Position numbers and translations under genes: made by a program
Shown here: piece after piece, positions 34,774-46,551 of the stretch
Layout: every line of letters begins with the position of its first letter
Position numbering within the stretch: position 1 is the first letter of the stretch
Notes under the pieces: model-generated
Told to the model about the DNA's origin: nothing
Database searches by the model: none
What the model saw: the letters and a program-made list of their open reading frames with translations, nothing else
Origin: Lentinus brumalis
Lineage: Eukaryota > Basidiomycota > Agaricomycetes > Polyporales > Polyporaceae
NCBI GenBank assembly: GCA_001792895.1
Contig: MARA01000005.1
Span: 186,001 to 250,000, forward strand
DNA length: 64,000 bases
Reading direction: 5' to 3'

Positions 34774-37655
34774 ATGGACTGTGGCTACCTCTCATCGTCT
34801 CCTCCCTCGTCGCCCTTGCTCGCTCCAGTCGACTCGTCCCCGCCGTCGTCCCCCGGCCTCAACGCAATCTGCACGCCCCCAGGCTCCCCCGGTCCCATTC
34901 ATCCCTACGCCGGCTCAACAAAGTCCACGAGGAAACCGCGCATATATGAACAGCACAGTGCCCACAAGACTTCTGCGCGGGCATACGCGTCCGATGACGA
35001 CGACGACGCGGTCCCGATGCTCACACGACGCGCGCACAAGCTGCCCGACGTGACTCCGACGCGTCTTGCACGCGCGATCGACCCGTTTTCTGCGTCCGCG
35101 AAAGATACATGGCGTCCTCCGACATACGAGAAGAAGGCGGGACGCGCTACCCCCGATTGCGACGCGTCGCCGTCGCACGCATATGCCAGCCGGCCGGTCC
35201 ACTCCCCGACTCCGAAACAAAGAGTACCCGCGACGGACGCGGATGTTCCGGACCTTTGTCTCACGGATGATGAATACGAGAAACCGAAGCCGCCGCGAAG
35301 GTTTGCGACGCAAGGGGAAATGGATCAGGAGAAATGGGACAGAGTCGTATCAAACGCGATCGACAGGCAGAACGGAGTTATTGACCTCGGGTACGTGTTC
35401 AAGTATCTACGTTCTCTACTCTCGAACTTTGAAGACCAAGGGCACGTCCTGTCTTGTTCCGCAGACGGGAAACGGACGAGACAGGACGCGACCCAGAACG
35501 TCGAGTGGCTCTCGTATAGCTGCAGGCGTGCGTCGGAACCCCAGCGTTGTTTGACAAGTTCCGCATTCTCTCGACGTCGGCTATCCTAACCTTTACTGGG
35601 TCAGATGAGGTGCATGTATGCGCCGAATTAGAATCAGTGACGGGAAATGGCTCGCAAAACGCGTTGCGTCATCGCACAGAGACGGTGTCGACGGAGGCAT
35701 GTAGTTCCCTTCGACGACAATATTTTCGCGTGATTGTAGAAAGCTCTCCATGAGTCGCAGTCCCACATCCCTTTGCCCCACAACGCCAACAGGTTTCTAC
35801 CCTGAAACGATCTCGATTCTTATTCGAGACACTCAGTATGAGGATGAGAGAACGTAACGGCGCCTGACATGTTTGTTGGTCACGTACACCAACCTTGTTA
35901 TTCCAAAAGCTACACTCGTTCTTGAAGCTGTCTGAAGGCCGCGATGGCTCAGACCTACGCGCCAAGTCGCTGGCCAAGCCTCGACTGCGGTAGCAGTCGC
36001 ATGTATGCCCTGCTTGTGTCACAGGATCATGCTGAAGATGACAGGAGGTGATTCCGAGAACGTATCGGCTCACGCCATGTCTGACCCGGTGCGCGAACAA
36101 ATGTGCTGACATACGCCGACAGCCGTACTGCGACTAGCGTTACAGACCCTCCCGTGACGTGTATCCCTCCGAAAGCCATTGCAGACCTGCAGAAGCTCGT
36201 AATCATTCCCATCACAAATGCTCCCTCCAGCGCACCTTCGTCCCCAACCATCTCACCGACTCCGGTCCCCACGACATCCTTCTCCCCATCCCGCGCTTTC
36301 AACCGTGCGACCACAATGCCTGCTGCCGGTTTCACCCAAGCATTCTTCGCCAGCAAAGACGGCGAAGTACTGCGAGGAACTCCAGCTGCGCGTGCCGCCT
36401 CCATGCAGACGGTCCCGCAACAAGCGACCGGCCAGTTCTCGAGGAACGAGATAGAGCTTTATCTCGCGAACAACTCAATCACACGGTTACCTGCAGAGCT
36501 GTTCCGCGTCAGTGCTCTTGCAGTACTCAGCCTCCGTACGTCTTGAGTCGAATCCGGCGCTGGGAAATCTAACCGATGTGCATAGGCTCGAACGGCCTCA
36601 CGCACCTGCCTCCGCAGATTGCGCTGCTCACTGCTCTGCGGGAGCTCAACGTGGCTCAGAATAAGCTACGCTGGCTTCCGGCCGAGATGCTCGGGATGCG
36701 TCTAGGGAAGCTTGCCGTGGCTGGGAACTCATGGATGCCTCCGCCACCAGTCTCGCCGCGAGGCGCGAGCGATACTCAGACCGATACTACACGGACCGTC
36801 TCCGGCCCCATAATGCACTTCCCGGTCCCGCCTCTCACCGAGTTATGTCTCCGCACCCTCCTCGCACCATACAACCCGTCGCCTCCTCAAGCCCATTCCC
36901 TGCCGACTCCTCCGCACGCTTCATCGTCGACCACTCCTGCGCCACCCCAGCCATGTAGCCCATATCCGCTCCCTCCTACGCACACACAATTTAAGACGTT
37001 TTTGGAAGCGGGACTCAGCGTCCCCATCACGGCGGACTACACCATCTCCCCGAACATCTGCGCTGTCCTCCGCGTATGCGCGCCAGCCGCCGTAGCGCAG
37101 CCCGCGGAGGACCGTCTGCCCAAGCACAAGAAGGCACGCTGGGAGGACCACGACAGACCCGGGCCCTCGCGCTCCGCATGCAGCGCCAGCGCCAGCGACG
37201 ACGACGAGGAAGACATCTTCGCGCCCCGTTCCCGGTCTCGGCTGCACGAGGAAGACGAGATCACCGGGGTCAGCGTGTGCCCGTCTCTGCGACATCGCGC
37301 CGTTGATGGGTCGTGGCTGGACGGGCGGGTGCCCGTGTTCGTGCGTCATGCGGAGGAGCGATGGACGTGGCAGGCGGAGATCGCGGGCGTGCGCGTCGGG
37401 GCGGAGGGCGTGGGCGGAGTGGGGGTGCCCGTGCGCTGGCGCGGGTGCTCGAGGGGGTGTCTGTCGTTCCTCGACCCTCCTGCTCCTGTTCCCGAGCCCC
37501 CGGAGCCTCCGCACGGGGAAGAGACGGGTGCGGCGGACGGTGGTGTCGACCTTGATTTGGTTCTGGGACTCGGAGGGGATGGCGATGTTGAGATGGAGGA
37601 CTTGACGATTGAGCGCGGGTTGGCGGACCCGGAGGACTTCGAGGAGGGGTTCTAG
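34774..37655 (+). CDS. Leucine-rich repeat protein with disordered N-terminus
   Basis: The start at 34774 (MDCGYLSSSPPSSP) opens about 200 residues of Ser/Pro-rich, low-complexity sequence with an acidic DDDDD run. The stretch QEKWDRVVSNAIDRQNGVIDL then leads into LRRs: IPPKAIADLQKLVIIP, NEIELYLANNSITRLPAEL, ALAVLSLR / SNGLTHLPPQI, LRELNVAQNKLRWLPAEML, and LGKLAVAGNSWM. The second half is again Pro-rich and ends GLADPEDFEEGF. The family is known in basidiomycetes but I cannot assign a role; it may be a scaffold. One intron (35391-36122, 732 bases) keeps the reading frame exactly but is about ten times the usual size here. The intron at about 36537-36585 is normal. Confidence 0.8.
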
Positions 37656-38007
37656 CTGGCTCCTCGAGCGATGTACGTGACCGGAAGTGGACTGTATGTT
37701 GTATATTGCATAGGACGCATCTTGACTTCATTCGCTTGCGGACAAAAATTCGCACCCACCACCGTCTGGGTACGACACCTCACCACGTCGGAGGTTCGAC
37801 AGACCTGCCTCTCGTTTTGGCGTGTTACTTACTGCTAGTCTTGCTCCACTACGTCTCGCTGTGGTCGTCCTCTCCGCCTATCCTATCCGTCAGGCGACTC
37901 CGGCTCGGAAAGCCATTGGAGCTGAACCGTGCACGTGCGTAGGTCAACTCCGAGTCAGAAAATCACTTCGGCAGAAAATCGGAACGACCCCTCCCTCCTG
38001 CCCCACC

Positions 38008-39889
38008 ATGTCTCAGTTTGAGCTGACAGAATCCGAGCGGGATGCTCTCCTCGTAGATCCCGACTGGCTAGCTCTCCTTCTCCGCGGGTTTCAAGACTAC
38101 AACGAGAAACATCCTCGCAACGCCCTCACTGCTCGGTACAACTTGAACGGCTCGAAGCTAGCCACGGACAACAAAATCCTGCGGCGGTCTGCCCCTGTTC
38201 TTGACAGTCTTGCACGGCTCCTCGTCTCTGAGGAGTCAGATCAGATTGTCTCCGTTACTTTGGTGCCCCCGGATGGTGACGACCCCCCGGAGTTCTTCGT
38301 CGCCGAGAACGGGCGTATTCCCATAGCTGCCGCTGGACAACTCACAACGATCGTGCGCCACCTGAGGACCGCTCGCACTCTCTATGTCCAGGGAGGGGGC
38401 GGACTGCCAAAGGCCGGAGGGATCACTCTTCAACTCGCGCACCCTGACGAGGCAGAACCCACCCCTCTGACGTCGGAACTCCTGCGCCTCGAGCGCGCCT
38501 TGCATCGTCACTGTTGGATCAAAGAGCGGCGACGCCTAGTCAAGGACGGCCGTGTTCGTCGCTTCGAAGAGCTCGTCGAAGACGTACGTGGGGTCCCTGC
38601 GGGCAGTCGTGTCGATCTCGCCCGAAGGAACGCGCGGCGCTCGAAGCCCTCCAGGGGGTGGGCGAGGCCGATCTCACCGCTCTCGAATCGACATTGGCAT
38701 CGTTGAAAATGCTCGAGACATCCTTCAAACGCCCGCCGGACGCTGCTGCCACCGTCGACGGGACCACCCAGGGGTTTGTGGACGTGGTGGTCGACCATAT
38801 GCGCCAACTGGACGGAGAGGCATCTGAAAACAGCGCTTTGTGGGCGCTATGCGACAACTATATCGGAGGTGAGTAAGTAATGCTGAGAACATGTGCGATC
38901 GTGCGTGCTAATGCGTTCGGATACCACTGGACATCAGCGAAGACGACTCGTCAGCACGTCGTTCGTGAGCAAGCTAGAGCGGCTGACCAGCCCTGCACGA
39001 CTCCGACCACCCCTCTCTTCAGTGTAGGACGGTGGTTGACGAAAGTCACGTCGGTTACGCGCGACTTCAGACAGATCCTCCGAGCGATCTTGTCCCCTAC
39101 GATAGCTGCTCTCATCGAGGGGATGGAACCCAAGGTGTCTTGTCTGTCGCCGCGCACGGTACCGCGCAGGACGTTCAAGGTGTCGAAGGAACTTGTGAAG
39201 ACTACCTTGAAGCTAGCGGAATGGTCGGATCTCGCAACGAATGACTCGGACACGGATACCTTTCTTGATGAGTTCATGGAGGAATTCAAGAAGACAATCG
39301 CGAAGCAGGATCGTAGGTGCAGCTCGTCGTCCCTTGCTGAGCCGTCTTCACCAGCTGCAACGACCACGGGCGATACATGGGAGTATGACGCTTCAACGGT
39401 GCTTCATTGCGAATGCGTCGTCTTGGCAAAGCTTCACGAGCTCGCCCCGGATCGGCGAATCATTCCCTACGTTGGCGTCTCGAAGCTCTCATGTGCGCTC
39501 TGCCATGCGTACTTCGACTGTTATCGCAAGGCCACCGGCGTCGCCATCTACACGGCGGGGACCCATGGCCAGCTCACGAATTGGGCTACGCCGTCTCTAT
39601 CTACGGATCCAACGATGGACCAACGCGTAAGGGAGACGTTGCTTGGCTGGCTGCAGACAAGGCTAGTCGTCGAAGCCACGAACGCCAAGGGGCGAGGAGG
39701 GTCTTCGCAGAGCACCGTCGCATCTGATCCGGGGATAGTTGCTTTCGAAACGCGTATGTTCGCACTCTCTCGTATCCGATGTTCACCGGGAACTGATGAC
39801 GCGTTGCAGGAACGAGGAAGGCGAACATAGCTAAAGTGGCCAAGTTCCAGGCTTCACTCGCCGCACAAGCCTCTGAAGACAGTTCGTAG
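38008..39889 (+). CDS. OTT_1508-like deaminase domain protein
   Basis: A member of the cytidine-deaminase-like superfamily group named for Orientia OTT_1508, which is expanded in basidiomycetes. The start at 38008 (MSQFELTESERDALL) is chosen over an in-frame Met far upstream because it follows ccaccatg. The N-terminal 450 residues are helical and carry no known domain. The zinc-binding signature is near the C-terminus: VLHCECVVLAKLH (H/C-x-E motif with proton-shuttle Glu), then PYVGVSKLSCALCHAYF (C-x-x-C ligands), then GTHGQLTNWATP. The tail after an intron at about 39755 ends AQASEDSS. An intron of 44 bases (38581-38624) is needed and keeps frame; the exon boundaries at about 38875-39030 are uncertain. 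The substrate (nucleoside, nucleic acid or other) is unknown. Confidence 0.82.
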
Positions 39890-40051
39890 TGGCTCCCCAG
39901 TTCACTTTGGCGTGCGTAGTGCAGCGGACGAGAGCGGACATGTCGACACGATGGGATTATGCAAAGATACATGTGCGCTCAAGGGAGGTCCTTTGTAGAT
40001 ATATGATTCGAGGAAGTTCCATGCGAGAGAGACCGGCAGAGGAGCAGCGAC

Positions 40052-40783
40052 TCAGAGCTTAGAGACGATGTTCTCCAAGGTCTTCGCAAGGACCTCCTTC
40101 GGCTGCTCGACGCGCGGCCATCCTATTATCAGTCCCTCCTTCTCGTTTGGCTTCGGGATGACGTGGAAGTGGACGTGGAAGACGTGCTGGTGCGCGATCT
40201 TCCCGTTGTTCTGCAGTGCACATCAAAGTCAGTATTATGAAGGATAATGTTTGAGTGGCGGCGGATATGGACCTGGAGGATGTTGTAGTCGACGACGCCG
40301 AGGGCCTTGGCGATCTTCTTCGCCAGGGGGAGGATCTCAGCGAGGTACTCGTCCGGAACCTCGTCCATCCTGTCAGAATGATCTGTCGACGACATTGAGT
40401 CAACTTCAGGTAGGTATGATGCATAGGGAGGAATGTGAGACGACGCACACTTCGGAATGATTAGGGTGTGACCCTCCGAGAGGGGTCCGATGTCGAGGAA
40501 TGCGTAGCTAGGCGATATGGTCAGCGTAAGATCTGCGTGAGGCGTGCCAGTAGGAACGCGCCCACTTGAGGTCCGTCTCGAGCACCTTGAGCGCAGGGAT
40601 CTCTCCTGCATGAATGGTGAGACAATGACCTAGTGGCTCAACGACTGTAACGGCATGCCCGCAACAGACCTTTCGTGATCTTGCAGAAGAAGCAGCTGCA
40701 TGCAGATGTGAACTGTGTCAGCGTTCAAGCGGAACGGTTCTTGCCTCGAGTTACACCTACCTGTCGCTCAGATGGTTGGACAT
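40052..40783 (-). CDS. HNT1: HIT family hydrolase (adenosine 5'-monophosphoramidase)
   Basis: A HINT-branch histidine-triad nucleotide hydrolase, cytosolic or nuclear, that cleaves adenosine phosphoramidates. A tiny first exon (MSNHLSD, ATG at 40783) splices to SCFFCKITK, then GEIPALKVLETDL. Next are AFLDIGPLSEGHTLIIPK, the helix VPDEYLAEILPLAKKIAKAL, DYNILQ / NNGKIAHQHV, and the triad HVFHVHFHVIPKPNEKEG. It ends at 40052 (KTLENIVSKL). The H-x-H-x-H motif is intact and the N-terminal Cys pair (CFFC) matches Hnt1-type proteins. Six or so very short exons are normal for this gene in basidiomycetes. It stands alone, with no link to its neighbours. Confidence 0.9.
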
Positions 40784-41059
40784 GATGGTGGTGTGCTCGA
40801 GAGATGGGGTGGGGAGCCTGCAAACGGGCTTCTTCGCAAACTCACTTATAATAAAGTCCGCCGAGAGGGCTTGTGTTCCATGCTTCTAAACGGCGCCCGT
40901 GCTATGAGTCGCCGCCCGGGCGGTGCGAAGTCGATCATATGGAGCCGCGGCGCTTCGTATGTTGAGCTCTTCATGGCAACATACTCGTGCAACTGCATAC
41001 TGACGAACACGAATTGCATCACTGAAGTATGGACAGACCTATCACAGTAGATCATATAG

Positions 41060-42794
41060 TCAAAATCGCGCGGTATCGTTGCCGGTTGCCCGCCACACGC
41101 TCTCGAGAGCACGAAGCTCTACTTTCGTCGTCGCGCCCGACGGCAACCCTGCAGTCGATATCGAGATCGAGGTCAACGGCTGTGTCGCGAAGAACACAGA
41201 AGTCGCGCTGGCGACCCCCTCGTTTAAGAAAACTTCGATGATGCTCCGATCGACAACGGCAGACATCGTCCACGTCCCGTCCTCGCGAGGGAACACGGAA
41301 GTCGAGAAGTTGCTCGTAAAGGTCGGGTCCTGGAACCCACGGGTGTTGCCGCGATCTAGGAAGAACGTGTTGTCGCTGAAGGAGTATCCGCATGATAGCG
41401 ACTCCTGCGAGTCGGAAGTGGAGAGCACAATCTCCAGCGACGAATTTGCTGGGATGGAACCGAGCAAACCGGATACCGCTACGTTGAGGTGGACCGCACC
41501 GCTCTCGGTGAGGATGGAGGCGTTCGATATCCCTCCTTCGGCCCGCCACTCCTTCTCGACGAGTACCTGGCCAAGGACGGGGCGGAGATCATGAGGGCGC
41601 GACACGAGCACCCAGCCGGTGCTAGGGGTATTCGCGAGGAAGTTGCGCCGAGGGACAGACATGGCACTGCGCCACCCTTCCTGCGCGGTGGGCACCTCCT
41701 CGGCGTACTGCCAATTGGACGCCCACGCTATGGAGATGGGGTCTTCATCATCGGGGATGCCGTAGAAGAACTGGCCGGCATAGTTGTCCTTCGCAAAGTC
41801 TGTCAAGCGGACCGTACGGTCGATCGCAGTGAACGTCGTCCCGTTGAAGGTCCCGGGGAAGTACTGAGTGGCGGAACCGCCAAGTGGCGCGCCGGGATTG
41901 ACGCTGATTGCGAGCACGTACATGTCCTGGTGTTCAATGAGCTCTCCCGAGGCGACATCCCGCACAGGCATCGGGACGAGGTTGGGACACTCCCACTGCG
42001 AGCCCAAGAGCCCTTGGTGGGAGAAGTTCGAGACGAGTGTCCAGGCCTTCAGGTCTGGTGAGGTGTAGAATGCGATGACGAAGTCTTGTGCATGAGACAC
42101 GACCATGACCCAGCGCTGGGTCTTCTCGTGCCAGATCACCTTCGGGTCGCGGAACTGGGTAGAGTTGACGTCGATGACGGGATTCCCATCGTAGCGTGTG
42201 AAGGAGTAGCCACCGTCGTGCGAGTACGCAATCTCCTGCACCTCGGCGCTGGCCGAGTTCAGGGTATAGATGGCGACGACACCATCTGTCTGGTTCGGGA
42301 AGAAGCCTGACGTGTTGTTTAAGTCAATGACGGCGGAGCCACTGAAGACCTGCGAGTCCGATGTAGGCGGGTAGATTGCGATGGGCTGGTTCTCCCAATG
42401 ATAGAGGTCCTTGCTGGTCGCGTGTCCCCAGTGCTGGTTCCCAGCGACAAGACCGGTCGGGTTGTCTGAAGCCTTGGGTGTAAGTCATTTGCGAGATAGA
42501 GACCAGTGAACGCGTACATTGATAGTAGAGATGGTATGTCCCTTTGGCATCTTTGTGTAGACCGTTCGGATCGTTCATGAATTCCTGTGAAAAGGAAAAC
42601 CCATGATGAATGATTATGAGATCGAGCTCGATGATCGTGATCCTAACCTGGGGCGGCGAGAAGTGGATCTGCGGCCTGTAAAGGCCCGTATAGTTGTCAA
42701 GGGCAGGGATGCCACTGGATGCCGTCAGCGTTGTCCGAGCAATCGCTCTGTCGTCTTCGTGGGCTGTTCCTTTGACGTTGATGGAAGCGACCAT
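41060..42794 (-). CDS. Glycoside hydrolase family 32 (invertase/fructanase-like)
   Basis: A sucrose or fructan hydrolase of family GH32. The five-bladed catalytic domain shows [20 protein letters not shown] (nucleophile Asp), [37 protein letters not shown] (RDP motif, transition-state Asp), and QWECPNL (E-C acid/base). [19 protein letters not shown] follows, then a C-terminal beta-sandwich ([37 protein letters not shown]) ending NDTARF. The start is uncertain. The conservative ATG at 42794 (MVASINVKG) lacks a signal peptide. An upstream exon (about 42845-42905) splicing in frame at 42800 would add a hydrophobic WANILLGLVALQ stretch, but its own Met is not obvious. The protein is probably secreted, since N-x-S/T sites are frequent. 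Confidence 0.88.
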
Positions 42795-43904
42795 GGCACA
42801 CTTGAAGGTAGTCGATCATTTAATACCCTTAGCTGAGTATGTGAGAACTGGCTCGTGCTCACCTGTAAGGCGACTAGCCCCAGAAGGATGTTGGCCCACT
42901 GCCAACATCGGCTCTAGGACCAAAGGTCAGACTTGGTCATAAAGGTATGCACTCTAGAAAAGACGTACATGAAATGGATGTAATCCGGAGAGGGACCTCA
43001 TGATGGCGGTCCAGATGGGAGTTCGCCAACGCCCTTCATATATATGTAGGCTCGAAGCTAATCGGGTACGGCAAGGCAACGCATCACGTCTTGTCATCCG
43101 GTCAACGTCCAGAACAACGTTCCAAGTGGCCGCAACGGTCATATGGGGTCCATATACAACATCTATCATCATGTGCCGCAGGCACAGCTCCCTTGAGAAG
43201 CAGGCGCAGTACTCAGACGACCCGCTGAAGATTGAGCACCGGATGTAGGTTGTCATGGTTGGGGTTGGGAAGATCCACAACCATTTACAGTCGGCACAGA
43301 TAGGTTCTCGAGATTCTTCTGCAGCAACCTCTGGAGAGCAAGATGCGGTGTCGATCGGCGCAGGTTACAAGCGTACCGCAGCTTGATTTGCATCCGACTC
43401 GCAAAGTGCTTGCATCGTACGGGTGAACATGGACGCACACCTCGCCGGAAAGAAAGTAGATAGACAGGTCAAACTGGTATGATCGTTGATGAGAATTCGA
43501 GCCTGCTAGAAATGAACTCGGGCTCACCTCGCATGCCCAACGCCGGGACCCCTAGTAGAACAAATTGAGATACCAATCTCACACAGAGAACATGCAAGAG
43601 ATCCGGTGACGGACATCGTGGTGTGTAGTTCATGAGTGATGATATAGCTTTCAGGTCGGAGGAGGGAGAAGGACAGCAGCGCAGTCGTCGGCGCAGTACT
43701 GGAAGGCACAGCCCTTTCGGGCTTGCATTGCTTGTCTTCCGACGACATGCATTTACAACTCCCCGCCACCGCTCACACCTTGCCAACACTCCATTTTCCA
43801 GCGAAACCTGACTGAATATTCCTCCTCTGAGTCTTGAACGGACCTTATAGCTTCCTCGGACGAAAGGAGTACCATCATCACGCCACGGAGACCCTCATCT
43901 AAGA
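42795..43904. other. Intergenic interval upstream of GH32 and DUF6593 genes
   Basis: No further gene recognised. The stretch at 42800-42930 may carry a first, signal-peptide exon of the GH32 gene. The two flanking genes point away from each other, so both promoters should lie in this interval. Confidence 0.45.
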
Positions 43905-46551
43905 ATGAGCTTGGACCAGAACCTCTACACCCTCAACTTTTCGCAACGCGAAGACGACCGCAACGCCATCGATCTCACCGACTCCAACGGAGTTGTGCAG
44001 TACACGAAGAGACGATTGCCGGGAAATGAGTATAAGATTGAGGTGTACGGTGCGTAGTCACGAACCCTATCCGCAGGAAACAGTCTGTTGACTGCGCCCG
44101 CGGCGCTGTCATTAGATCCCCTCTCGGAAGGACTTCTCGCCACGGTGACCGCACCGAGCGCAACGAGCAAGCACAAGACTCTGCAGTTGTACAATCCCGA
44201 TCTCGTTGTCGAGCTCAAGTACACGGGGACGATATCCTTCAAATGGGGCTTCAAGTGGGAAGAGTACGCTGGTTGTCCTCTGTGATTCTTTCGTCCTCCT
44301 CATACCTGAACAGTCATGACTACGAGTGGAGGCGCGAAGAATGCTTCATCCTCCGCAAGCCGGACCCCGCTGTGCTTATCGCGGTCACGAAGGAGCCCCC
44401 GGGAAGGTTGCAGACGAGGACGGTCCAGTTGCTCGATTATAATCTGAATCGGTACGTCTCGCCACAGCCCGTTCATCTCCCCTTCGCCGCCTGTTTCCCG
44501 CTATCTTCTCCACGGTTGCGCTGCGTCTCGACTCTTGAGTGGTCTCGTGGTTGCGGACAAACGGTTGGATGGGCGAAGGAACGTCTCCGCAAGTGCGTGC
44601 CATCCCCGGACTGCGTACCCATCGGGGCAATGTCTCCTGGCGACCCGCAGGACGTATACGGTGCCACCCTCATGTCTCCTCCGGATGTCCAATCGTGGGC
44701 AAGGTAACCAGCGGTGAACATCGGGTATGGTGTATGTTGCGGACAGCCTTCAGCGCATGAACGATACCGTGACGAATGTCTCCCCATATGTGGTGTCGTG
44801 TGTTGTGTGTCCTCCGCTATTGCTGTTGCGCATTGTCAGGATTCTTCACACTGAGACGGGGGACAGCCGATGCCCGGGGAGTCAGAAAGCAATGGCATTG
44901 GCTTGCAACGCCGCTGGACAGTGTCACTGCCGTGAGTCCTGCCTCGCGGCACTCTCTGCTAGTAGGGGTCACGGAGACATGTCTGACGAGTACTTATCGG
45001 CGACGATGCGTCCCATTCCCATGGTGCATCCTACCTTCACATGTAGCGACAGCATCTTGATGGATCCCTTCGGTCGTTCGCCCGCCACGGTCTGAATTGA
45101 TCTTTGTGACGGGACTGTTGCCGCCCATGCTGCACCACTGAATGACCGGAAACAACTCGCTCGTATCCGAGCAGCCTTGCCGACATGTGCCGGAGTTACG
45201 GATGCTTTCAAGCGCACCTACTGACCTTCAACTCGCAGATTCGACATCGCGGACCGCAAGGGTCTCGAGATAGTGGTCCTGACCGCGCTCATGACGTTCC
45301 AAGACGCGAACGAGTCGTACCACACCCCGCGCGAGGGGAGCACCCCCGCAGCAACTCCGACTCCGACGCCAGCCGCAGTGCCGCCTGCAGTGCCGCCGAG
45401 ACCGGAGCCCAGACAGGGCGTCGAGCGCATCGCCGAGATGCACGCCATTCGCACCGCCCACGGAGATGGCGAGGCCAACGAGATCGAGGTGTGGGAAGAG
45501 TGCAGCATTGACGACTACGCGCAGTATGCGGAGCGTCTACTGAACGTACGTACCCTACCTGTATTGGTCGTTGTGTTGAATGGGTTGTTGACGGCTGTCA
45601 ACGCCAGGACGAAGCGATGCTCTTCATCACGATACGCTCTTCATCGGCGGCGCAAGTCCCGAAGGTGTTACGCGTGGTCGAGGAGACAAAGCGGCTGCGA
45701 CACAAATCCGGTGAGTTGTTTTACCTGGACAGCTCAGACGTCTGCTGATGCCCCGACTCCAGGCGTCGCGGAGGAGGAGGAGCTGCACCAGTATGTGATC
45801 TATGATACGGAGCAGTCGACCCCGCGCAAAGGCCCAAAGCGCATCAACCTCAACGATCCCGAGGGGAAGAAGGGCAAGGAGATGGACAGGTACACCCCTC
45901 CTGCGAGCCTCACCGTGCACCTAAGCAAGATCGACATGCCCGAGCTCCGCCCGAAGTCGACTCTTGCGAGCTCGCGACGACCGTCGGAGACTGGCCCCGG
46001 AGCGAAAGCCCCTGCGCCTGCGCCTGAGTTGTCAGAGAAGGAGCGGCGGCAGATAGAGAAGGAGCGGCAGAAGGCGGAGAAGGAGGCCAAGAAGAACAAG
46101 AAGAGTAAGGGCAAGGAGTCCACCCCGCCGCCGCCGCCTGGGGCTCCCGCTGCAAACAAGCTCACCAAGCCCACGGCTCCCACCTCGTCATCGTATCTTG
46201 CCAGCAGCTACCACACGCCGGCGTTCCAGACGCACCCGTATCAGCCGTCGCCCTCGCCCTCGCAGCTGAACAACCCGATGATATACTCCGCGCCGCCGCC
46301 ACCGCCTCGCGCGCGCCCAGTCTCGATGGCCTTTCCCATGCCGGATGCGCACTCGGGCGGCCACAGTCGTTCTATGGGTCGGGTCCGGGGGCTTATAACG
46401 CGTATCCCGAACCCATGCATGGCGAGACTCCGCTCGGGCTGGGTATCAGCCAGGATATGTCTCGTCGCCGCAGAACGCCGCCCCGCCGTCGTCGTCGTCC
46501 AGCGGGAAGGGCCCGGTGTCGGCCCTGCTAGAGATGTGGTCGAAGCACTAG
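43905..46551 (+). CDS. DUF6593-type protein with Pro-rich tail, frameshifted
   Basis: A basidiomycete protein of unknown role. The ATG at 43905 (MSLDQNLYTLNFSQ) opens the conserved beta-rich domain: IDLTDSNGVVQYTKRR, DLVVELKYTGTISFKW, EWRREECFILRKPDPAVLIA, TRTVQLLDYNLNR. A 786-base intron (44452-45237) then keeps frame into FDIADRKGLEIVVLTALMTF. Further on are DEAMLFITIRSSSA, a Lys/Glu-rich charged helix (about 46040-46110) and a Pro/Ser/Tyr-rich tail. In the tail the frame changes twice at one-base losses (about 46356 and 46431); the frames YGSGPGAYNAYPEPMHG and YQPGYVSSPQNAAPP continue the same low-complexity style and reach a natural end at 46551 (ALLEMWSKH). Taken literally, the first frame instead ends at 46649 after unrelated residues. 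Confidence 0.7.

Noticed and set aside
36921..37514. A 197-codon open frame on the minus strand opposite the LRR gene.
   Set aside because: It is antisense to the GC-rich second half of the LRR gene; the composition is typical of a shadow frame.
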